Assembly (NCBI RefSeq): GCF_030718995.1
Contig: NZ_CP132204.1
Span: 3,224,001-3,288,000 of the forward strand
DNA: 64,000 bases
Origin: Arthrobacter oryzae
GTDB lineage: Bacteria; Actinomycetota; Actinomycetes; Actinomycetales; Micrococcaceae
Direction: 5' to 3'
Shown here: positions 27,313 to 37,071 of the stretch, in pieces
Layout: every line of letters begins with the position of its first letter
How positions within the stretch are numbered: position 1 is the stretch's first letter
Translations under genes and position numbers: made by a program
Notes under the pieces: generated by a model
What the model was told of the DNA's origin: nothing
What the model saw: only the letters and a program-made list of their open reading frames with translations
Databases searched by the model: none

Positions 27313-28536
27313 TTATCCGGCGTCCGACTGCCGGGGCGGTGCCGGCGGCGCCGTCGGATCCTGGCCCCGCCCGTCCTGCGGGAGTTCGGGGAGCTGCGCA
27401 GTGTTCACCACGATGCCAGGGAGGGGACCGGGGTCGGCGCCCCAGAGTATTGCGCGGTTGGCGGCGGCCAGGAGACCCGAAATGGCCCATTGCCGGGTGC
27501 TGCCGTCGCTGAGCGCCACCAGGTCCCCGTACACCGGGAGGGTTCCTGCTTCGAGGCTACCCAGGCCGGACGCGGGCGATTCGAGGAACAGCGGGCCGAG
27601 CGTGTACCCCGCCTCCCGCGGCGGAATGGCCGCACACTGTGCCCGGCTCAGCGCCTCCGCCTCGGCAAGGACTGCTTCATGCCGCGCCAAAAGCTGCGAC
27701 GCCGAGTCGGCGGCAGCGCCCTCAAGGCGGGCGACGGCCACCTGATAGCCGTAGACCGTTTCTGCTTCGGTCTTGACCGTCATCGCCAGGGCGCCTTCCG
27801 GAGTCGCTGTGGGTGCCACCGGTTCTGCAGCCGTTCCGGAAGCAGCCGGCGCCGCCCGGCATGAATCTTCGCCGGCCGCCTGCGCTCCGGCTGACGGCGT
27901 TGTTACCGGAAGGGGCGCCGTTACCGGAAGCGCGGGCGCCGGCGGTGCGGCGGCCCCCACCGCCGGCGCCAGCGAGGATGCCTGAAGAAGCTGGGCGGTG
28001 CCGACGGCGGCCAGCAGCCGTGCCATACCGCCGTCGGACGCTTCCGCATCAGTCAGGCGCTGCCCGCCGCTGGCGGACAGTGCGGCCACAAGCCCGGCGG
28101 GGGAGTCCGGCCCCGCCGTCGTACCGCCCGCTGAGGCGGAGGGAACCCCGGAGGCAGTCCCCGACGCGGCACTTGTGGCTGATTGCCCCTGATCAGATGT
28201 TTTCTGACCGGGGGCGTTCTGATCAGGGGCGGCCAATGCTCTGGCCTGGGTTGTCAGCAAAGTCACAGTGCGGAGCAGGGCCTGGCGCTCGGCACCGGAA
28301 ACGGAATCGGCCAGGCGGCTGCCAGTGGTGCGCAGCTGCAGCGTTTCGGCAAGGGCCGCGGCCCGTGCGCGTTCGGAGAAGGCTGGTTCCGGCGCCTCAG
28401 GCGGCGGGCCCGGAGTCAGCACCAGCCCGAGGCTGATGACAAGCACTGCCAATGACGCCAGGATGCCGTACCGGAAATAGCGGCCCGGCCGTCGTTTTTC
28501 CTTGGTGTCGTCTTTCACAACAGACCATGTTGTCAT
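27313..28536 (-). CDS. DUF4439 (ferritin-like) membrane-anchored protein
   Basis: About 407 residues. A basic N-terminus and one membrane helix (about 23-42, ILASLAVLVISLGLVL) are followed by a long Ala/Gly/Pro-rich region and a C-terminal ferritin-like DUF4439 domain (ETVYGYQVAVARLEG to the end). No diiron ligand set is obvious, and the function is unknown. The ATG at 28536 was chosen because it puts a short basic segment before the helix; earlier starts run into the rimP promoter. It is divergent from rimP. Confidence 0.75.
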   Translation of the reverse strand: MTTWSVVKDDTKEKRRPGRYFRYGILASLAVLVISLGLVLTPGPPPEAPEPAFSERARAAALAETLQLRTTGSRLADSVSGAERQALLRTVTLLTTQARALAAPDQNAPGQKTSDQGQSATSAASGTASGVPSASAGGTTAGPDSPAGLVAALSASGGQRLTDAEASDGGMARLLAAVGTAQLLQASSLAPAVGAAAPPAPALPVTAPLPVTTPSAGAQAAGEDSCRAAPAASGTAAEPVAPTATPEGALAMTVKTEAETVYGYQVAVARLEGAAADSASQLLARHEAVLAEAEALSRAQCAAIPPREAGYTLGPLFLESPASGLGSLEAGTLPVYGDLVALSDGSTRQWAISGLLAAANRAILWGADPGPLPGIVVNTAQLPELPQDGRGQDPTAPPAPPRQSDAG

Positions 28537-28623
28537 GCCCGGCAGCAAGCGGGTGCACCACGGCGCCCATAAAATCGCTACGCTAGTACACACAACATCA
28601 TCTAGCGGGAGGCGGCCGGCATC

Positions 28624-29241
28624 GTGAGTAATGCAGAAGCCACGACTTCATCAGACCGGACCGGGACGGGCAAGGCTGAGGCCGAATCCGTGCACAACCC
28701 GGAGGCCGAGCGCGTCCGGGCGCTGCTGGAGCCCTCGGTCCAGGCACACCGACTGTACCTGGAGGACGTTTCCATTCAGGTCGCCGGTGCCAACCGGGTG
28801 GTCCACGTAGTGGTGGACCTGCCGCAGGAGGAGACCGGCGGAGTAAGCCTGGACGTTATTGCGGAGATTTCCAAGGAGCTGTCCGGCGTCCTGGACAGCG
28901 ATCCCAGCTACGACAGCCGCCCTTACGACCTCGAGGTTTCCTCGCCCGGCGTCGGACGGCCCCTCACCGAGCAGCGCCACTGGCACCGTGCCCGCGGCCG
29001 CATGGTCAAGGTGAACGTCATTCAAGGGGACAACATCACCGGCAGGATCCAGTCCGTTGACGACGACGGCGTGACCCTCATTCCGGAGATCGCGGCCAAA
29101 AAGGGAATGAAGCCCAAGCAGGGCGAACCCGAAAAAATTCCTTTCGACAGGATCCGCAATGGAAAAGTCGAGATAGAGTTCAGCCACCTCGATGAGGTCG
29201 GTCTGGAAGATGAACACAATGGACCTTCTGAGGAGGCCTGA
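28624..29241 (+). CDS. rimP: Ribosome maturation factor RimP
   Basis: A 205-residue 30S assembly factor. The core shows [41 protein letters not shown] and [20 protein letters not shown], the family signature. Start GTG at 28624 follows GGGAGG. The stop shares one base with the nusA start, the conserved rimP-nusA order. Confidence 0.95.
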   Translation: MSNAEATTSSDRTGTGKAEAESVHNPEAERVRALLEPSVQAHRLYLEDVSIQVAGANRVVHVVVDLPQEETGGVSLDVIAEISKELSGVLDSDPSYDSRPYDLEVSSPGVGRPLTEQRHWHRARGRMVKVNVIQGDNITGRIQSVDDDGVTLIPEIAAKKGMKPKQGEPEKIPFDRIRNGKVEIEFSHLDEVGLEDEHNGPSEEA

Positions 29242-30221
29242 TGGATATTGACATGAGCGCACTGAGACTTCTGGAGCGTGAGCGTGAAATCCCGCTGGAC
29301 CTCCTGATCCCCACCATCGAGCAGGCGCTGCTGGTGGCCTACCACAAGTCTCCGGGAGCCTTCGAAAAGGCCCGCGCAGAGCTGGACCGCAAGAGCGGCC
29401 ACGTGACCATCTGGGCAACTGAAATTGACGACGACGGCGCCCCCATCGGCGAGTTCGAAGACACGCCGGCGGGGTTCGGCCGCATCGCTGCCAGCACCGC
29501 GCGGCAGATCATCCTGCAGCGTCTTCGCGACGCTGAGGACGACAACGTCCTGGGCCAGTTCAAGGGTCGCGAGGGCGAACTGGTGGCCGGCACAATCCAG
29601 CAGGGCAACAACCCGCACATGATCCAGGTCAACCTTGGAACGGTGGAGGCGCTGCTGCCCCCGCCCGAGCAGGTACCCGGCGAGAAGTACCTCCACGGCA
29701 ACCGGCTTCGCGCCTTCGTCATCGACGTGCACCGCGGCACCAAGGGTCCGTCCATCACGCTGTCCCGTTCGCACCCCGGCCTGGTCCGGAAGCTTTTCGA
29801 ACTGGAAGTCCCGGAGATCGCCGACCGCTCGGTGGAGATCGTGGCACTGGCCCGCGAGGCCGGCCACCGCACCAAGATCGCTGTCAAAGCCAACATCCCC
29901 GGCATCAATGCCAAGGGTGCCTGCATCGGCGAAATGGGTTCCCGTGTCCGGGCCGTCATGACCGAGCTCAATGACGAGAAGATCGACATTGTTGACTACA
30001 GCGAGGACCCGGCCACGTTCATCGCCAGCGCCCTGTCGCCGTCGAGGGTGAATTCCGTCACTATCACGGATGAGGCAACCCGCTCCGCACGCGTTGTAGT
30101 GCCGGACTATCAGCTGTCGCTCGCCATCGGCAAGGAGGGCCAGAACGCCCGTCTGGCCGCCAAGCTCACCGGCTGGCGCATCGACATCGTCTCCGACGCG
30201 GCGGCTCCGCGCGAAAACTAG
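29241..30221 (+). CDS. nusA: Transcription termination/antitermination protein NusA
   Basis: A 326-residue protein with the N-terminal RNA polymerase-binding domain, an S1 domain (about 110-180, [22 protein letters not shown]) and two KH domains ([19 protein letters not shown], then [18 protein letters not shown]). It lacks the C-terminal acidic repeats of E. coli NusA, as usual in actinobacteria. It modulates pausing and termination. Confidence 0.96.
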   Translation: MDIDMSALRLLEREREIPLDLLIPTIEQALLVAYHKSPGAFEKARAELDRKSGHVTIWATEIDDDGAPIGEFEDTPAGFGRIAASTARQIILQRLRDAEDDNVLGQFKGREGELVAGTIQQGNNPHMIQVNLGTVEALLPPPEQVPGEKYLHGNRLRAFVIDVHRGTKGPSITLSRSHPGLVRKLFELEVPEIADRSVEIVALAREAGHRTKIAVKANIPGINAKGACIGEMGSRVRAVMTELNDEKIDIVDYSEDPATFIASALSPSRVNSVTITDEATRSARVVVPDYQLSLAIGKEGQNARLAAKLTGWRIDIVSDAAAPREN

Positions 30222-30300
30222 GCCGTCTCGGCGGCAGCAACCCCCGGATTATCCCGCCCGGTTTTGACCCGTCATTTCGGGGCCGGGGCACCGGAGGGGC

Positions 30301-30306
30301 TAGAAT
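30301..30306 (+). promoter_or_regulatory. Candidate -10 element in the nusA-ylxR gap
   Basis: GCTAGAATAGAC contains TAGAAT at 30301-30306, in a 218-bp gap otherwise without a gene. It would give ylxR-infB their own promoter. No convincing -35 was found, so support is weak. Confidence 0.35.
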
Positions 30307-30439
30307 AGACATTGACCGTGCCTTATGGCCGGTATTCGTGCGCCTTGAGCGTGCCCGCAGAATCTGCGTTCCTTTCGGACGCGTGATCCCGCAGGCGGGT
30401 TCGGGGCGGCAGATTTGCAGGGGCAGGAAGATACTCACC

Positions 30440-30781
30440 GTGGCATTAGTGCAACACCTTGAGGATCAGCCGCAACGCACCTGCATCGGATGCCGGAAGA
30501 AGGGGCCGCGGTCAGAGCTACTCCGGCTCGTCGCCGAAGGCAGCGGTTCCGCCGCTGTCGTGGTGGACGAACGACGCCGGATGGCTGGCCGGGGTGCATG
30601 GCTGCACCCCAGCGAAACGTGCCTGGCGCTGGCAATCAAGCGGCGTGCGTTCGGACGTGCCCTCCCGGGCGCCACCGGAACCGCCGCCGTCGAACGCCGG
30701 ATAACGGCAGGCACGCAAGCCGTGGACACTCCGGTGGCCGCAGCAACAACCGTCCAACCTGAAAGCGGGTCAGAAAACTGA
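30440..30781 (+). CDS. ylxR: YlxR (DUF448) RNA-binding protein
   Basis: A 113-residue protein with the diagnostic QRTCIGCRKKGPRSELLRLVA near the N-terminus and GRGAWLHPSETCLALAIKRRAFGRAL. YlxR sits between nusA and infB in many bacteria and has been linked to RNase P and to transcription regulation. GTG at 30440 after GGGGCAGGAAG is preferred over more distant starts. Confidence 0.9.
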   Translation: MALVQHLEDQPQRTCIGCRKKGPRSELLRLVAEGSGSAAVVVDERRRMAGRGAWLHPSETCLALAIKRRAFGRALPGATGTAAVERRITAGTQAVDTPVAAATTVQPESGSEN

Positions 30782-30789
30782 TGGAAACC

Positions 30790-30891
30790 CGATGAGTTCC
30801 CAGCGATGAGTGCGCAACGATGACAACTTTGTTGCGCTCTGCAATGGACCTTTCAGCTGCACTCGCGGCGGAGGTCCGCAGTAAGAAGTAG
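30790..30891 (+). other. Phased CGATGA triplet and a possible leader peptide before infB
   Basis: CGATGA occurs at 30790, 30804 and 30818, spaced exactly 14 bp, so its three ATGs fall in three frames. The first two open only tiny frames. The third (30820-30891) encodes a 23-residue peptide, MTTLLRSAMDLSAALAAEVR then SKK, which ends 42 bp before infB. Whether it is translated is unknown. Confidence 0.35.
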
Positions 30892-30933
30892 ACGGTTCGT
30901 GCCTGGCTCGGTGCGGACCGAGACAGGAGAAAT

Positions 30934-33843
30934 GTGGCCAAGGTCCGCGTACATGAGCTCGCTAAAGAGCTCGGTATTACTTCCAAAGATGCAGTAACCA
31001 AACTGCAGGAACTGGGCGAATTCGTTCGCTCTGCCTCTTCCACCATTGAGGCCCCCGTTGTGAGGAAACTCCGCAACGCCTACCCCGCCGCCGGCGCTTC
31101 GAAGTCCGAAGCTCCCGCTGCAGCGCCCAAGGCGCCCGCCAGCCCCGCGGCTTCCCGTCCGGCCCCCGCGCCGGGCCCGGCAGCACCCAAGGCTCCGGAA
31201 CCCAAGGCTGAAGCTCCGGCCGCAGCGCCCGCCCCGTCGGCGCCTGCTCCGGCAGCAGCAGCACCTGCTCCCTCGACTCCGGCTGCAGCCGCGCCCTCGG
31301 CACCGGCTCCGGCCGCACCGTCCACCGGCGCGAAGCCCGGTGCCCGTCCGGCACCGAAGGCCGAAGCTCCGGCTGCCCCCTCCCGCTCCGGCGGACAGGG
31401 CGGCTCGGCGCCCCGTCCGGGCGGTCCCCGTCCCGGCAACAACCCGTTCGCGACTTCCCAGGGCATGCCCCGCGGCCGCGGCGGCGACACCGAACGCACC
31501 TCGCGTCCGGGCAACAACCCGTTCGCTCCTTCCCAGGGCATGCCGCGTCCGGGCGGAAGCCGCACCGAGGGCGAACGCCCCGGCGGCCCGCGTCCGGCAG
31601 CCGGTGCAGGAGGTCCCCGTCCGGGTGCTCCGCGTCCCGGTGGTACCCAGGGTGCACGTCCCGGCGCTCCGCGTCCGGCCGGCGCTGCCGGCGCACGCCC
31701 CGGTGCAGGCGGCGGAAACCGTCCTACTCCCGGCATGATGCCTAACCGCACCGAACGTCCCGCACCCGCTGGTGCAGGTCGTCCCGGCGGCGGCGGCCGC
31801 GGTCCCGGACGCCCCGGTGGCGCACCGGGTACCGGTGGCGCTCCCGGCGCCGGCGGCGGTGCTCCGGCCGGCGGTGGCTTCGGCAAGGGCGGCCGCGGTC
31901 GCGGTGGCACCCAGGGTGCCTTCGGTAAGGGCGGCGCAGGCCGTGGCAAGCAGCGCAAGTCGAAGCGTGCCAAGCGCCAGGAACTCGAGCAGATGAGTGC
32001 TCCGTCGCTGGGCGGCGTCAGCGTGCCCCGCGGCGACGGCAACACCGTTGTCCGCCTCCGTCGCGGCTCGTCCATCACGGACTTTGCCGACAAGATCGAG
32101 GCGAACCCCGCCGCACTGGTGACGGTGCTCTTCCACCTCGGTGAAATGGCCACGGCCACCCAGTCGCTGGATGAGGAGACCTTCGCACTGCTGGGCGAGG
32201 AACTTGGCTACAAGCTCCAGGTTGTATCGCCGGAGGATGAGGAGCGCGAGCTGCTCTCCGGTTTCGACATCGACTTCGACGCCGAACTTGAAGCTGAAGG
32301 CGACGAGGAGCTCGAAGCACGGCCTCCGGTTGTCACCGTCATGGGTCACGTTGACCACGGTAAGACCCGCCTGCTGGATGCCATCCGTAACTCCGACGTC
32401 GTCGCGGGTGAACACGGCGGCATTACGCAGCACATCGGTGCTTACCAGATCACCACCGCGCACGAAGGCACCGACCGGAAGATCACCTTCATCGATACCC
32501 CGGGCCACGAGGCGTTCACCGCCATGCGTGCCCGTGGTGCGAAGGTCACCGACATCGCAATCCTGGTGGTCGCAGCGGACGACGGCGTGATGCCGCAGAC
32601 CGTTGAGGCCCTCAACCACGCACAGGCGGCCAACGTGCCGATCGTCGTGGCTGTGAACAAGATCGACAAGGAAGGCGCCAACCCGGACAAGGTCCGCGGC
32701 CAGCTGACCGAGTACGGACTGGTTCCCGAAGAATACGGTGGCGACACCATGTTCGTGGAGGTCTCTGCCCGCCAGAACCTCAACATCGACGAGCTGCTCG
32801 AGGCAGTCCTGCTCACCGCAGACGCAGCCCTGGACATGCGCGCCAACCCGAACAAGGACGCCCGCGGTATCGCGATCGAAGCCAACCTGGACAAGGGCCG
32901 CGGTGCGGTTGCCACCGTCCTGGTCCAGTCCGGTACCCTGCGCGTCGGCGACACCATCGTCGCAGGCACGGCCCACGGCCGCGTCCGTGCGATGTTCGAC
33001 GACGACGGCAGCGTCCTGACCGAGGCCGGCCCGTCCCGCCCCGTGCAGGTGCTGGGTCTGTCCAACGTCCCGCGCGCCGGTGACACCTTCTTCGTGACCG
33101 CTGACGAGCGCACCGCCCGCCAGATCGCCGAGAAGCGTGAAGCAGCCGACCGTAACGCCGCCCTGGCCAAGCGTCGCAAGCGCATCAGCCTTGAAGACTT
33201 CGACCAGGCCGTCGCCGAAGGCAAGATCGACACCCTCAACCTCATCCTCAAGGGTGACGTGTCCGGTGCCGTGGAAGCCCTCGAAGACGCGCTGCTCAAG
33301 ATCGACGTCGGCGAAGGTGTCCAGCTCCGCGTTATCCACCGCGGTGTCGGTGCGATCACGCAGAACGACGTCAACCTGGCAACGGTCGACTCCGCCGTCA
33401 TCATCGGCTTCAACGTCAAGCCCGCCGAGCGGGTTGCCGAACTGGCAGACCGCGAAGGCGTGGACATGCGCTTCTACTCCGTCATCTACGCAGCAATCGA
33501 TGACATTGAGATGGCCCTCAAGGGCATGCTCAAGCCGGAGTACGAAGAGGTCCAGCTTGGCACCGCCGAGGTCCGTGAAGTGTTCCGTTCCTCCAAGTTC
33601 GGCAACATTGCCGGTTCCATCGTTCGGTCGGGTGTTATCCGACGCAACACGAAGGCCCGCATCAGCCGCGACGGCAAGATCATCGGCGACAACCTCACCG
33701 TTGAGACGCTCAAGCGCTTCAAGGACGACGCCACCGAGGTCCGCACGGACTTCGAGTGTGGTATCGGTCTTGGCTCGTACAACGACATCAACGAGGGCGA
33801 CATCATCGAGACCTTCGAGATGCGCGAGAAGCCGCGCGTCTAG
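30934..33843 (+). CDS. infB: Translation initiation factor IF-2
   Basis: A 969-residue GTPase. The N-terminal IF2 helix domain ([18 protein letters not shown]) is followed by a Pro/Ala/Gly/Arg-rich disordered region of about 280 residues containing two copies of [15 protein letters not shown] (31429-31473 and 31504-31548). The G domain has [13 protein letters not shown] and NKID, then domains II, III and IV. It delivers initiator tRNA to the 30S subunit. Start GTG follows ACAGGAGA. A very long inverted repeat lies just after the stop. Confidence 0.97.
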   Translation: MAKVRVHELAKELGITSKDAVTKLQELGEFVRSASSTIEAPVVRKLRNAYPAAGASKSEAPAAAPKAPASPAASRPAPAPGPAAPKAPEPKAEAPAAAPAPSAPAPAAAAPAPSTPAAAAPSAPAPAAPSTGAKPGARPAPKAEAPAAPSRSGGQGGSAPRPGGPRPGNNPFATSQGMPRGRGGDTERTSRPGNNPFAPSQGMPRPGGSRTEGERPGGPRPAAGAGGPRPGAPRPGGTQGARPGAPRPAGAAGARPGAGGGNRPTPGMMPNRTERPAPAGAGRPGGGGRGPGRPGGAPGTGGAPGAGGGAPAGGGFGKGGRGRGGTQGAFGKGGAGRGKQRKSKRAKRQELEQMSAPSLGGVSVPRGDGNTVVRLRRGSSITDFADKIEANPAALVTVLFHLGEMATATQSLDEETFALLGEELGYKLQVVSPEDEERELLSGFDIDFDAELEAEGDEELEARPPVVTVMGHVDHGKTRLLDAIRNSDVVAGEHGGITQHIGAYQITTAHEGTDRKITFIDTPGHEAFTAMRARGAKVTDIAILVVAADDGVMPQTVEALNHAQAANVPIVVAVNKIDKEGANPDKVRGQLTEYGLVPEEYGGDTMFVEVSARQNLNIDELLEAVLLTADAALDMRANPNKDARGIAIEANLDKGRGAVATVLVQSGTLRVGDTIVAGTAHGRVRAMFDDDGSVLTEAGPSRPVQVLGLSNVPRAGDTFFVTADERTARQIAEKREAADRNAALAKRRKRISLEDFDQAVAEGKIDTLNLILKGDVSGAVEALEDALLKIDVGEGVQLRVIHRGVGAITQNDVNLATVDSAVIIGFNVKPAERVAELADREGVDMRFYSVIYAAIDDIEMALKGMLKPEYEEVQLGTAEVREVFRSSKFGNIAGSIVRSGVIRRNTKARISRDGKIIGDNLTVETLKRFKDDATEVRTDFECGIGLGSYNDINEGDIIETFEMREKPRV

Positions 33844-33868
33844 TCGTGTGAGTTTCACAGGGTCGGGG

Positions 33869-33987
33869 CCGTTGGATTTTTTCCGGCGGCCCCGCCCCTT
33901 CGCTGGGTGGCCAACGTCTTACGACGTCGGCCACCCAGCTTCGGCAGGCCCGATGCCACTCCCAGGCCGCCGGAAAAAATCCAACGG
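33869..33987. repeat. 119-bp compound inverted repeat between infB and rbfA
   Basis: Perfect 23-bp arms occupy 33869-33891 and 33965-33987; the left arm starts CCGTTGGATTTTTTCC. Inside, GCTGGGTGGCC (33902-33912) pairs with GGCCACCCAGC (33929-33939) and continues as ACGTC/GACGT around a TTAC loop. A small GGCA/TGCC hairpin follows (33943-33957). As RNA it would form a long stalk topped by two hairpins. It may be a terminator/processing site or a mobile palindromic element. Confidence 0.85.
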
Positions 33988-34086
33988 GAGTCCGTCGTAG
34001 ACTCGCCTTAGGCGCGTGGCAATTACCAAACTTGAGTACGTAAGCCGCTAACGCGCCGTCGTACATCCAAATATTTAGGAGTGGAA

Positions 34087-34596
34087 ATGGCTGATCCGGC
34101 ACGCGCTGCCAAGTTGGCGCAGCGGATTAAGGTTGTTGTTGCAGAGGCTTTGGGCCGGAAGGTCAAGGATCCGCGGCTTGAAGGTATTACTGTTACCGAT
34201 GCCCGCGTGACCAATGACCTGCAGCACGCCACGATCTACTACACCGTGTTCGGGGACCAGGTTGTCCAGGCGGATGCTGCCAAGGGCCTGGAGAAGGCCA
34301 AGGGCGTCCTCCGGCAGGAAGTGGGCCGCAACATCACTGTGCGGCTGACTCCCACGCTCGAGTTCGTGGCTGACCAGATTCCGGTCAACGCCTCCAACCT
34401 GGAGGAACTGCTCCGCGCCGCCAAGAAGCGCGACGCTGAAGTGGCCGCCCTGGCTGCCGGCGCCAAGCACGCCGGCGACGCCGATCCGTACAAGAGCGAC
34501 ATTCCCGACGACGTCGAAATCGACGAAGACGACTTCGACGAAGAGGATGAAGACCTCATCGACAACGAAGAACTCGACGAGGACAACAGCAAGTAG
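34087..34596 (+). CDS. rbfA: Ribosome-binding factor A
   Basis: A 169-residue 30S maturation factor. The core DPARAAKLAQRIKVVVAEAL and VKDPRLEGITVTDARVTNDL is typical, with a KH-like fold. The C-terminal 45 residues are an acidic tail (EIDEDDFDEEDEDLID) longer than in most bacteria but usual in this group. ATG at 34087 after TTTAGGAG is the start; the GTG two codons upstream overlaps the ribosome site. Confidence 0.95.
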   Translation: MADPARAAKLAQRIKVVVAEALGRKVKDPRLEGITVTDARVTNDLQHATIYYTVFGDQVVQADAAKGLEKAKGVLRQEVGRNITVRLTPTLEFVADQIPVNASNLEELLRAAKKRDAEVAALAAGAKHAGDADPYKSDIPDDVEIDEDDFDEEDEDLIDNEELDEDNSK

Positions 34597-34609
34597 GACG
34601 TTGCGCTAC

Positions 34610-34645
34610 GAGTGTGGCCGGACCCGTAACGGGCCGGCCACACTC
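34610..34645. terminator. Terminator after rbfA
   Basis: GAGTGTGGCCGG pairs perfectly with CCGGCCACACTC, and the stem continues as CCCG/CGGG after one bulged A around a TAA loop; TTGTTTA follows. It also lies at the end of the convergent ScyD-like gene, so it may work both ways. Confidence 0.85.
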
Positions 34646-34664
34646 TTGTTTAAGGGGCGCTACG

Positions 34665-35774
34665 TCAGTGGCGGGAGTGCCTGTCAAGGTCAACGGAAAC
34701 CACTTTGCCCTCGGGCGCCTGGTTCGGCGCCGGGAGGGCATCGGTGGTTGCGTACAGCTTGGAATCCCTGATGGCGACGTCGGCAGTTACCTTGGCGGCC
34801 AGCACCGTCCGCTGCTTGTGGCGGTCTATCTTGAGCACGCCCTCACCGAACAGGGACGCGACGTACACGTCGCCGTCGTCGTCCAGTGCCAGCCCGGTGG
34901 GTGACATCACGTCGTCGGCAAAGAGCCGGACACGGCCGTTGTCCGGGTTGACCCGGTATACGGCGCCGCGGGCACCGAGTGCGGGGTCCTCCGGTCCGCC
35001 CGGGAGCACTGAAACGTACAGCCATCCGTCGTGACCCACCGCGACGTCCGTGGGAACGGGCTCAAAGTTATAAGTGAGGCCCGCAACGCAGCCCGGGAGC
35101 TGCAGGGCTGACGCCACTTCGGCCGTGACGGTATAGGGACGCGGCGGCAGGACGGCGACGGTCTCAGTGTCGCCGGAGTCGGCGTCGACGGCCACGATGC
35201 TGTTGGCCCCGGCATCTGCCACGTACACGGTGTCCCCGGACAACGCGATGCCATAGGGGTGGGAGTCGACGGTTCCGGCATACGATGCGGGCACCTCGGG
35301 CGGTAGCTGCGCCGCGCACGCCTCCGGCAGGTCCTCAAAACCGTACGTGACGTCGCCGTCGGCGTTCTCGCTTGTCTCCAGGGCGGCAAGGTCACCGAAC
35401 GTGGCTTGCTTTCCGTCGCGGGCAATGGTGCGGATATGACCGGCGAGCGGACGGGCATCCATGGGCCCTGCTCCCTGGCTTTCGGCGAAATAGGTGGTGC
35501 CCCGCCGGTAGGCGCTGCCGGCCACATCCCAGGCAGGGTCCGAATACAACTCCGATCTGGCGCCGTCAGGACCGATCCGGATCAGCCGCCCGGCGAATTC
35601 CTCACTGACGGTGACTGCACCGTCGCGGGCCGTGCTGACGTGGAGCGGACTCACCAGCCCGCCCGCAACGATAACGGGATCGGACTGTGGCGGTGCGGCA
35701 GCGCCCGCAGGGCCGGATGACAGGAAGACCGCGGCAGTAACAGCAGCCGCGGCAAGCGAAACGTGCTTTCTCAT
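34665..35774 (-). CDS. Secreted ScyD/ScyE-family (SMP-30/NHL-like beta-propeller) protein
   Basis: A 369-residue exported protein. The signal peptide (about 26 residues, LAAAAVTAAVFLSSGPAGA) is cleaved before APPQSD. The mature part has repeated propeller blades such as SHPYGIALSGDTVYVADAGANSI and VGHDGWLYVSVLPGG. The family is named from scytonemin-cluster proteins in cyanobacteria, but actinobacterial members have no assigned role. The ATG at 35774 follows TTGGAGA. Monocistronic and convergent with rbfA. Confidence 0.85.
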   Translation of the reverse strand: MRKHVSLAAAAVTAAVFLSSGPAGAAAPPQSDPVIVAGGLVSPLHVSTARDGAVTVSEEFAGRLIRIGPDGARSELYSDPAWDVAGSAYRRGTTYFAESQGAGPMDARPLAGHIRTIARDGKQATFGDLAALETSENADGDVTYGFEDLPEACAAQLPPEVPASYAGTVDSHPYGIALSGDTVYVADAGANSIVAVDADSGDTETVAVLPPRPYTVTAEVASALQLPGCVAGLTYNFEPVPTDVAVGHDGWLYVSVLPGGPEDPALGARGAVYRVNPDNGRVRLFADDVMSPTGLALDDDGDVYVASLFGEGVLKIDRHKQRTVLAAKVTADVAIRDSKLYATTDALPAPNQAPEGKVVSVDLDRHSRH

Positions 35775-35947
35775 GGTGGTCTCCAAATGGACAGGATGAT
35801 TCCCGGGAATCACTGAGACCACGGATCAGGCTGGCGGAAACACCGCCGCCCCCCCACATCGCACATTCTATTTCTTCCCCGCCGGGCACGTCGATGGTTC
35901 CCGTAAACTCCGCTGGCTTTCTGCCCGGAAAGTCGCGGCTGGCTGGC

Positions 35948-35953
35948 TATGAT
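35948..35953 (+). promoter_or_regulatory. -10 element TATGAT for leaderless deaminase gene
   Basis: TATGAT is followed by CGGAGC and ATG at 35960. The only ribosome-site-like bases (CGGAG) touch the start codon, too close to work, so a leaderless start fits better. Confidence 0.5.
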
Positions 35954-35959
35954 CGGAGC

Positions 35960-36445
35960 ATGGACGCCCAACCTTCCGCCGCTGATATCCAGGACTTCCT
36001 AGGCCAGGCCGTCAACCTCGCCATGCAGAACGTGGGTGAGGGCGGCGGGCCCTTTGGAGCGCTCGTGGTCACCGCCGACGGCGAACGCTATTTTGGCGTC
36101 AACAGGGTGACGCGGGACAACGACCCCACCGCGCATGCCGAGGTGGTGGCCATCCGCACGGCCGCGGCGGAATCCGCCAACTTCGATCTCAGCGGGGCCG
36201 TGCTCTATGCAAGCTGTGAGCCCTGCCCGCTGTGCCTGGCCGCTGCGCTGTGGGCGCGGATCGGCCGCGTCTATTTTGCCGCGGACCGGCATGGCGCCGC
36301 CGCCGCCGGGTTCGACGACGCCCTGTTTTACGAGTATTTCGAGGGGACCCGGCCGGAACTCATGCCGGTCAGGCAAACCGACATCCCGGCGTCGAACCTC
36401 CCGTTTGATGCGTGGCGCGACAACCCGGACCGCACCGAATACTGA
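35960..36445 (+). CDS. Nucleoside/nucleobase deaminase, probably guanine deaminase
   Basis: A 161-residue zinc deaminase of the cytidine deaminase superfamily. The zinc site is HAEVVA (His, catalytic Glu) and PCPLC (two Cys). The sequence FYEYFEG and the C-terminal end DPDRTEY-like NPDRTEY resemble B. subtilis GuaD, whose C-terminal Tyr closes the active site. tRNA adenosine deaminase is a less likely alternative because of that tail. It converts guanine to xanthine if the GuaD call is right. Confidence 0.82.
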   Translation: MDAQPSAADIQDFLGQAVNLAMQNVGEGGGPFGALVVTADGERYFGVNRVTRDNDPTAHAEVVAIRTAAAESANFDLSGAVLYASCEPCPLCLAAALWARIGRVYFAADRHGAAAAGFDDALFYEYFEGTRPELMPVRQTDIPASNLPFDAWRDNPDRTEY

Positions 36446-36487
36446 ACGGGCCCGGGCTTCCGGCCCGGTGGTAGGGCGGCGGGACCT

Positions 36488-36493
36488 TAGACT
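36488..36493 (+). promoter_or_regulatory. Candidate -10 element TAGACT for the thioredoxin gene
   Basis: TAGACT lies 36 bases before the ATG at 36530, which would leave a leader of about 30 nt. The region is short and no clear -35 is seen. Confidence 0.35.
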
Positions 36494-36529
36494 CTATCCG
36501 CCCCCGGCCGGCAGGCGTCCGATTAACGC

Positions 36530-37003
36530 ATGACTTCAGGAGCGACTGGACGGCCGCGCGGAGCAGTGCAACCGAGACTCATCAAGTGTCCCGGTTGTGG
36601 CAAAACGAACAGGATTCCCGCGGCTGCTCCCGGCCGTCCGCGCTGCGGCAACTGCAGCCACGACCTGCCATGGATCGTCGACGCCGGCGACTCTGACTTC
36701 AAACACATCGCGGAGGAGTCAACGGTGCCTGCCCTGATCGACTTCTGGGCCGAATGGTGCGGCCCCTGCCGGTTGGTCAGTCCGGTCCTGGACCAGCTGG
36801 CGACCGAGAAGGCGGGACGGATCAAGCTGGTCAAAGTCGACGTTGACCGGGCACCGGGGCTCTCAGCACGGTTTGCCGTGCAGGCGATCCCCACCTTGAT
36901 GGTGATTATCGGCGGCATGGTGGTCGCCCGGCAGGCGGGCGCCGCTCCGGCGCCGGCCCTGCGGACCTGGCTGGAACACGCGCTTTCCTCCAGCCTCAGC
37001 TGA
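36530..37003 (+). CDS. Thioredoxin 2-type protein with N-terminal zinc ribbon
   Basis: A 157-residue protein. The N-terminal zinc ribbon has CPGC (about residues 22-25) and CGNC (about 39-42). The thioredoxin domain follows with the active site FWAEWCGPCRLVSPVL and the cis-Pro in QAIPTLMV. This layout matches Trx2/TrxC, a zinc-linked oxidative-stress thioredoxin. It stands between the deaminase and the trypco1-like gene, all in one direction. Confidence 0.92.
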   Translation: MTSGATGRPRGAVQPRLIKCPGCGKTNRIPAAAPGRPRCGNCSHDLPWIVDAGDSDFKHIAEESTVPALIDFWAEWCGPCRLVSPVLDQLATEKAGRIKLVKVDVDRAPGLSARFAVQAIPTLMVIIGGMVVARQAGAAPAPALRTWLEHALSSSLS

Positions 37004-37071
37004 GCACCCCACGGCTGTGCTCCCGGGATTCTAGGCACATGTTCGGCACAGTTCGGCATACGGAGGAAGCG

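Noticed and set aside
30853-33858. A 1001-codon open frame on the minus strand across infB
   Set aside because: It is the antisense of a clearly conserved IF-2 gene. High GC at third codon positions keeps the opposite frame open, and the translation shows no domain.
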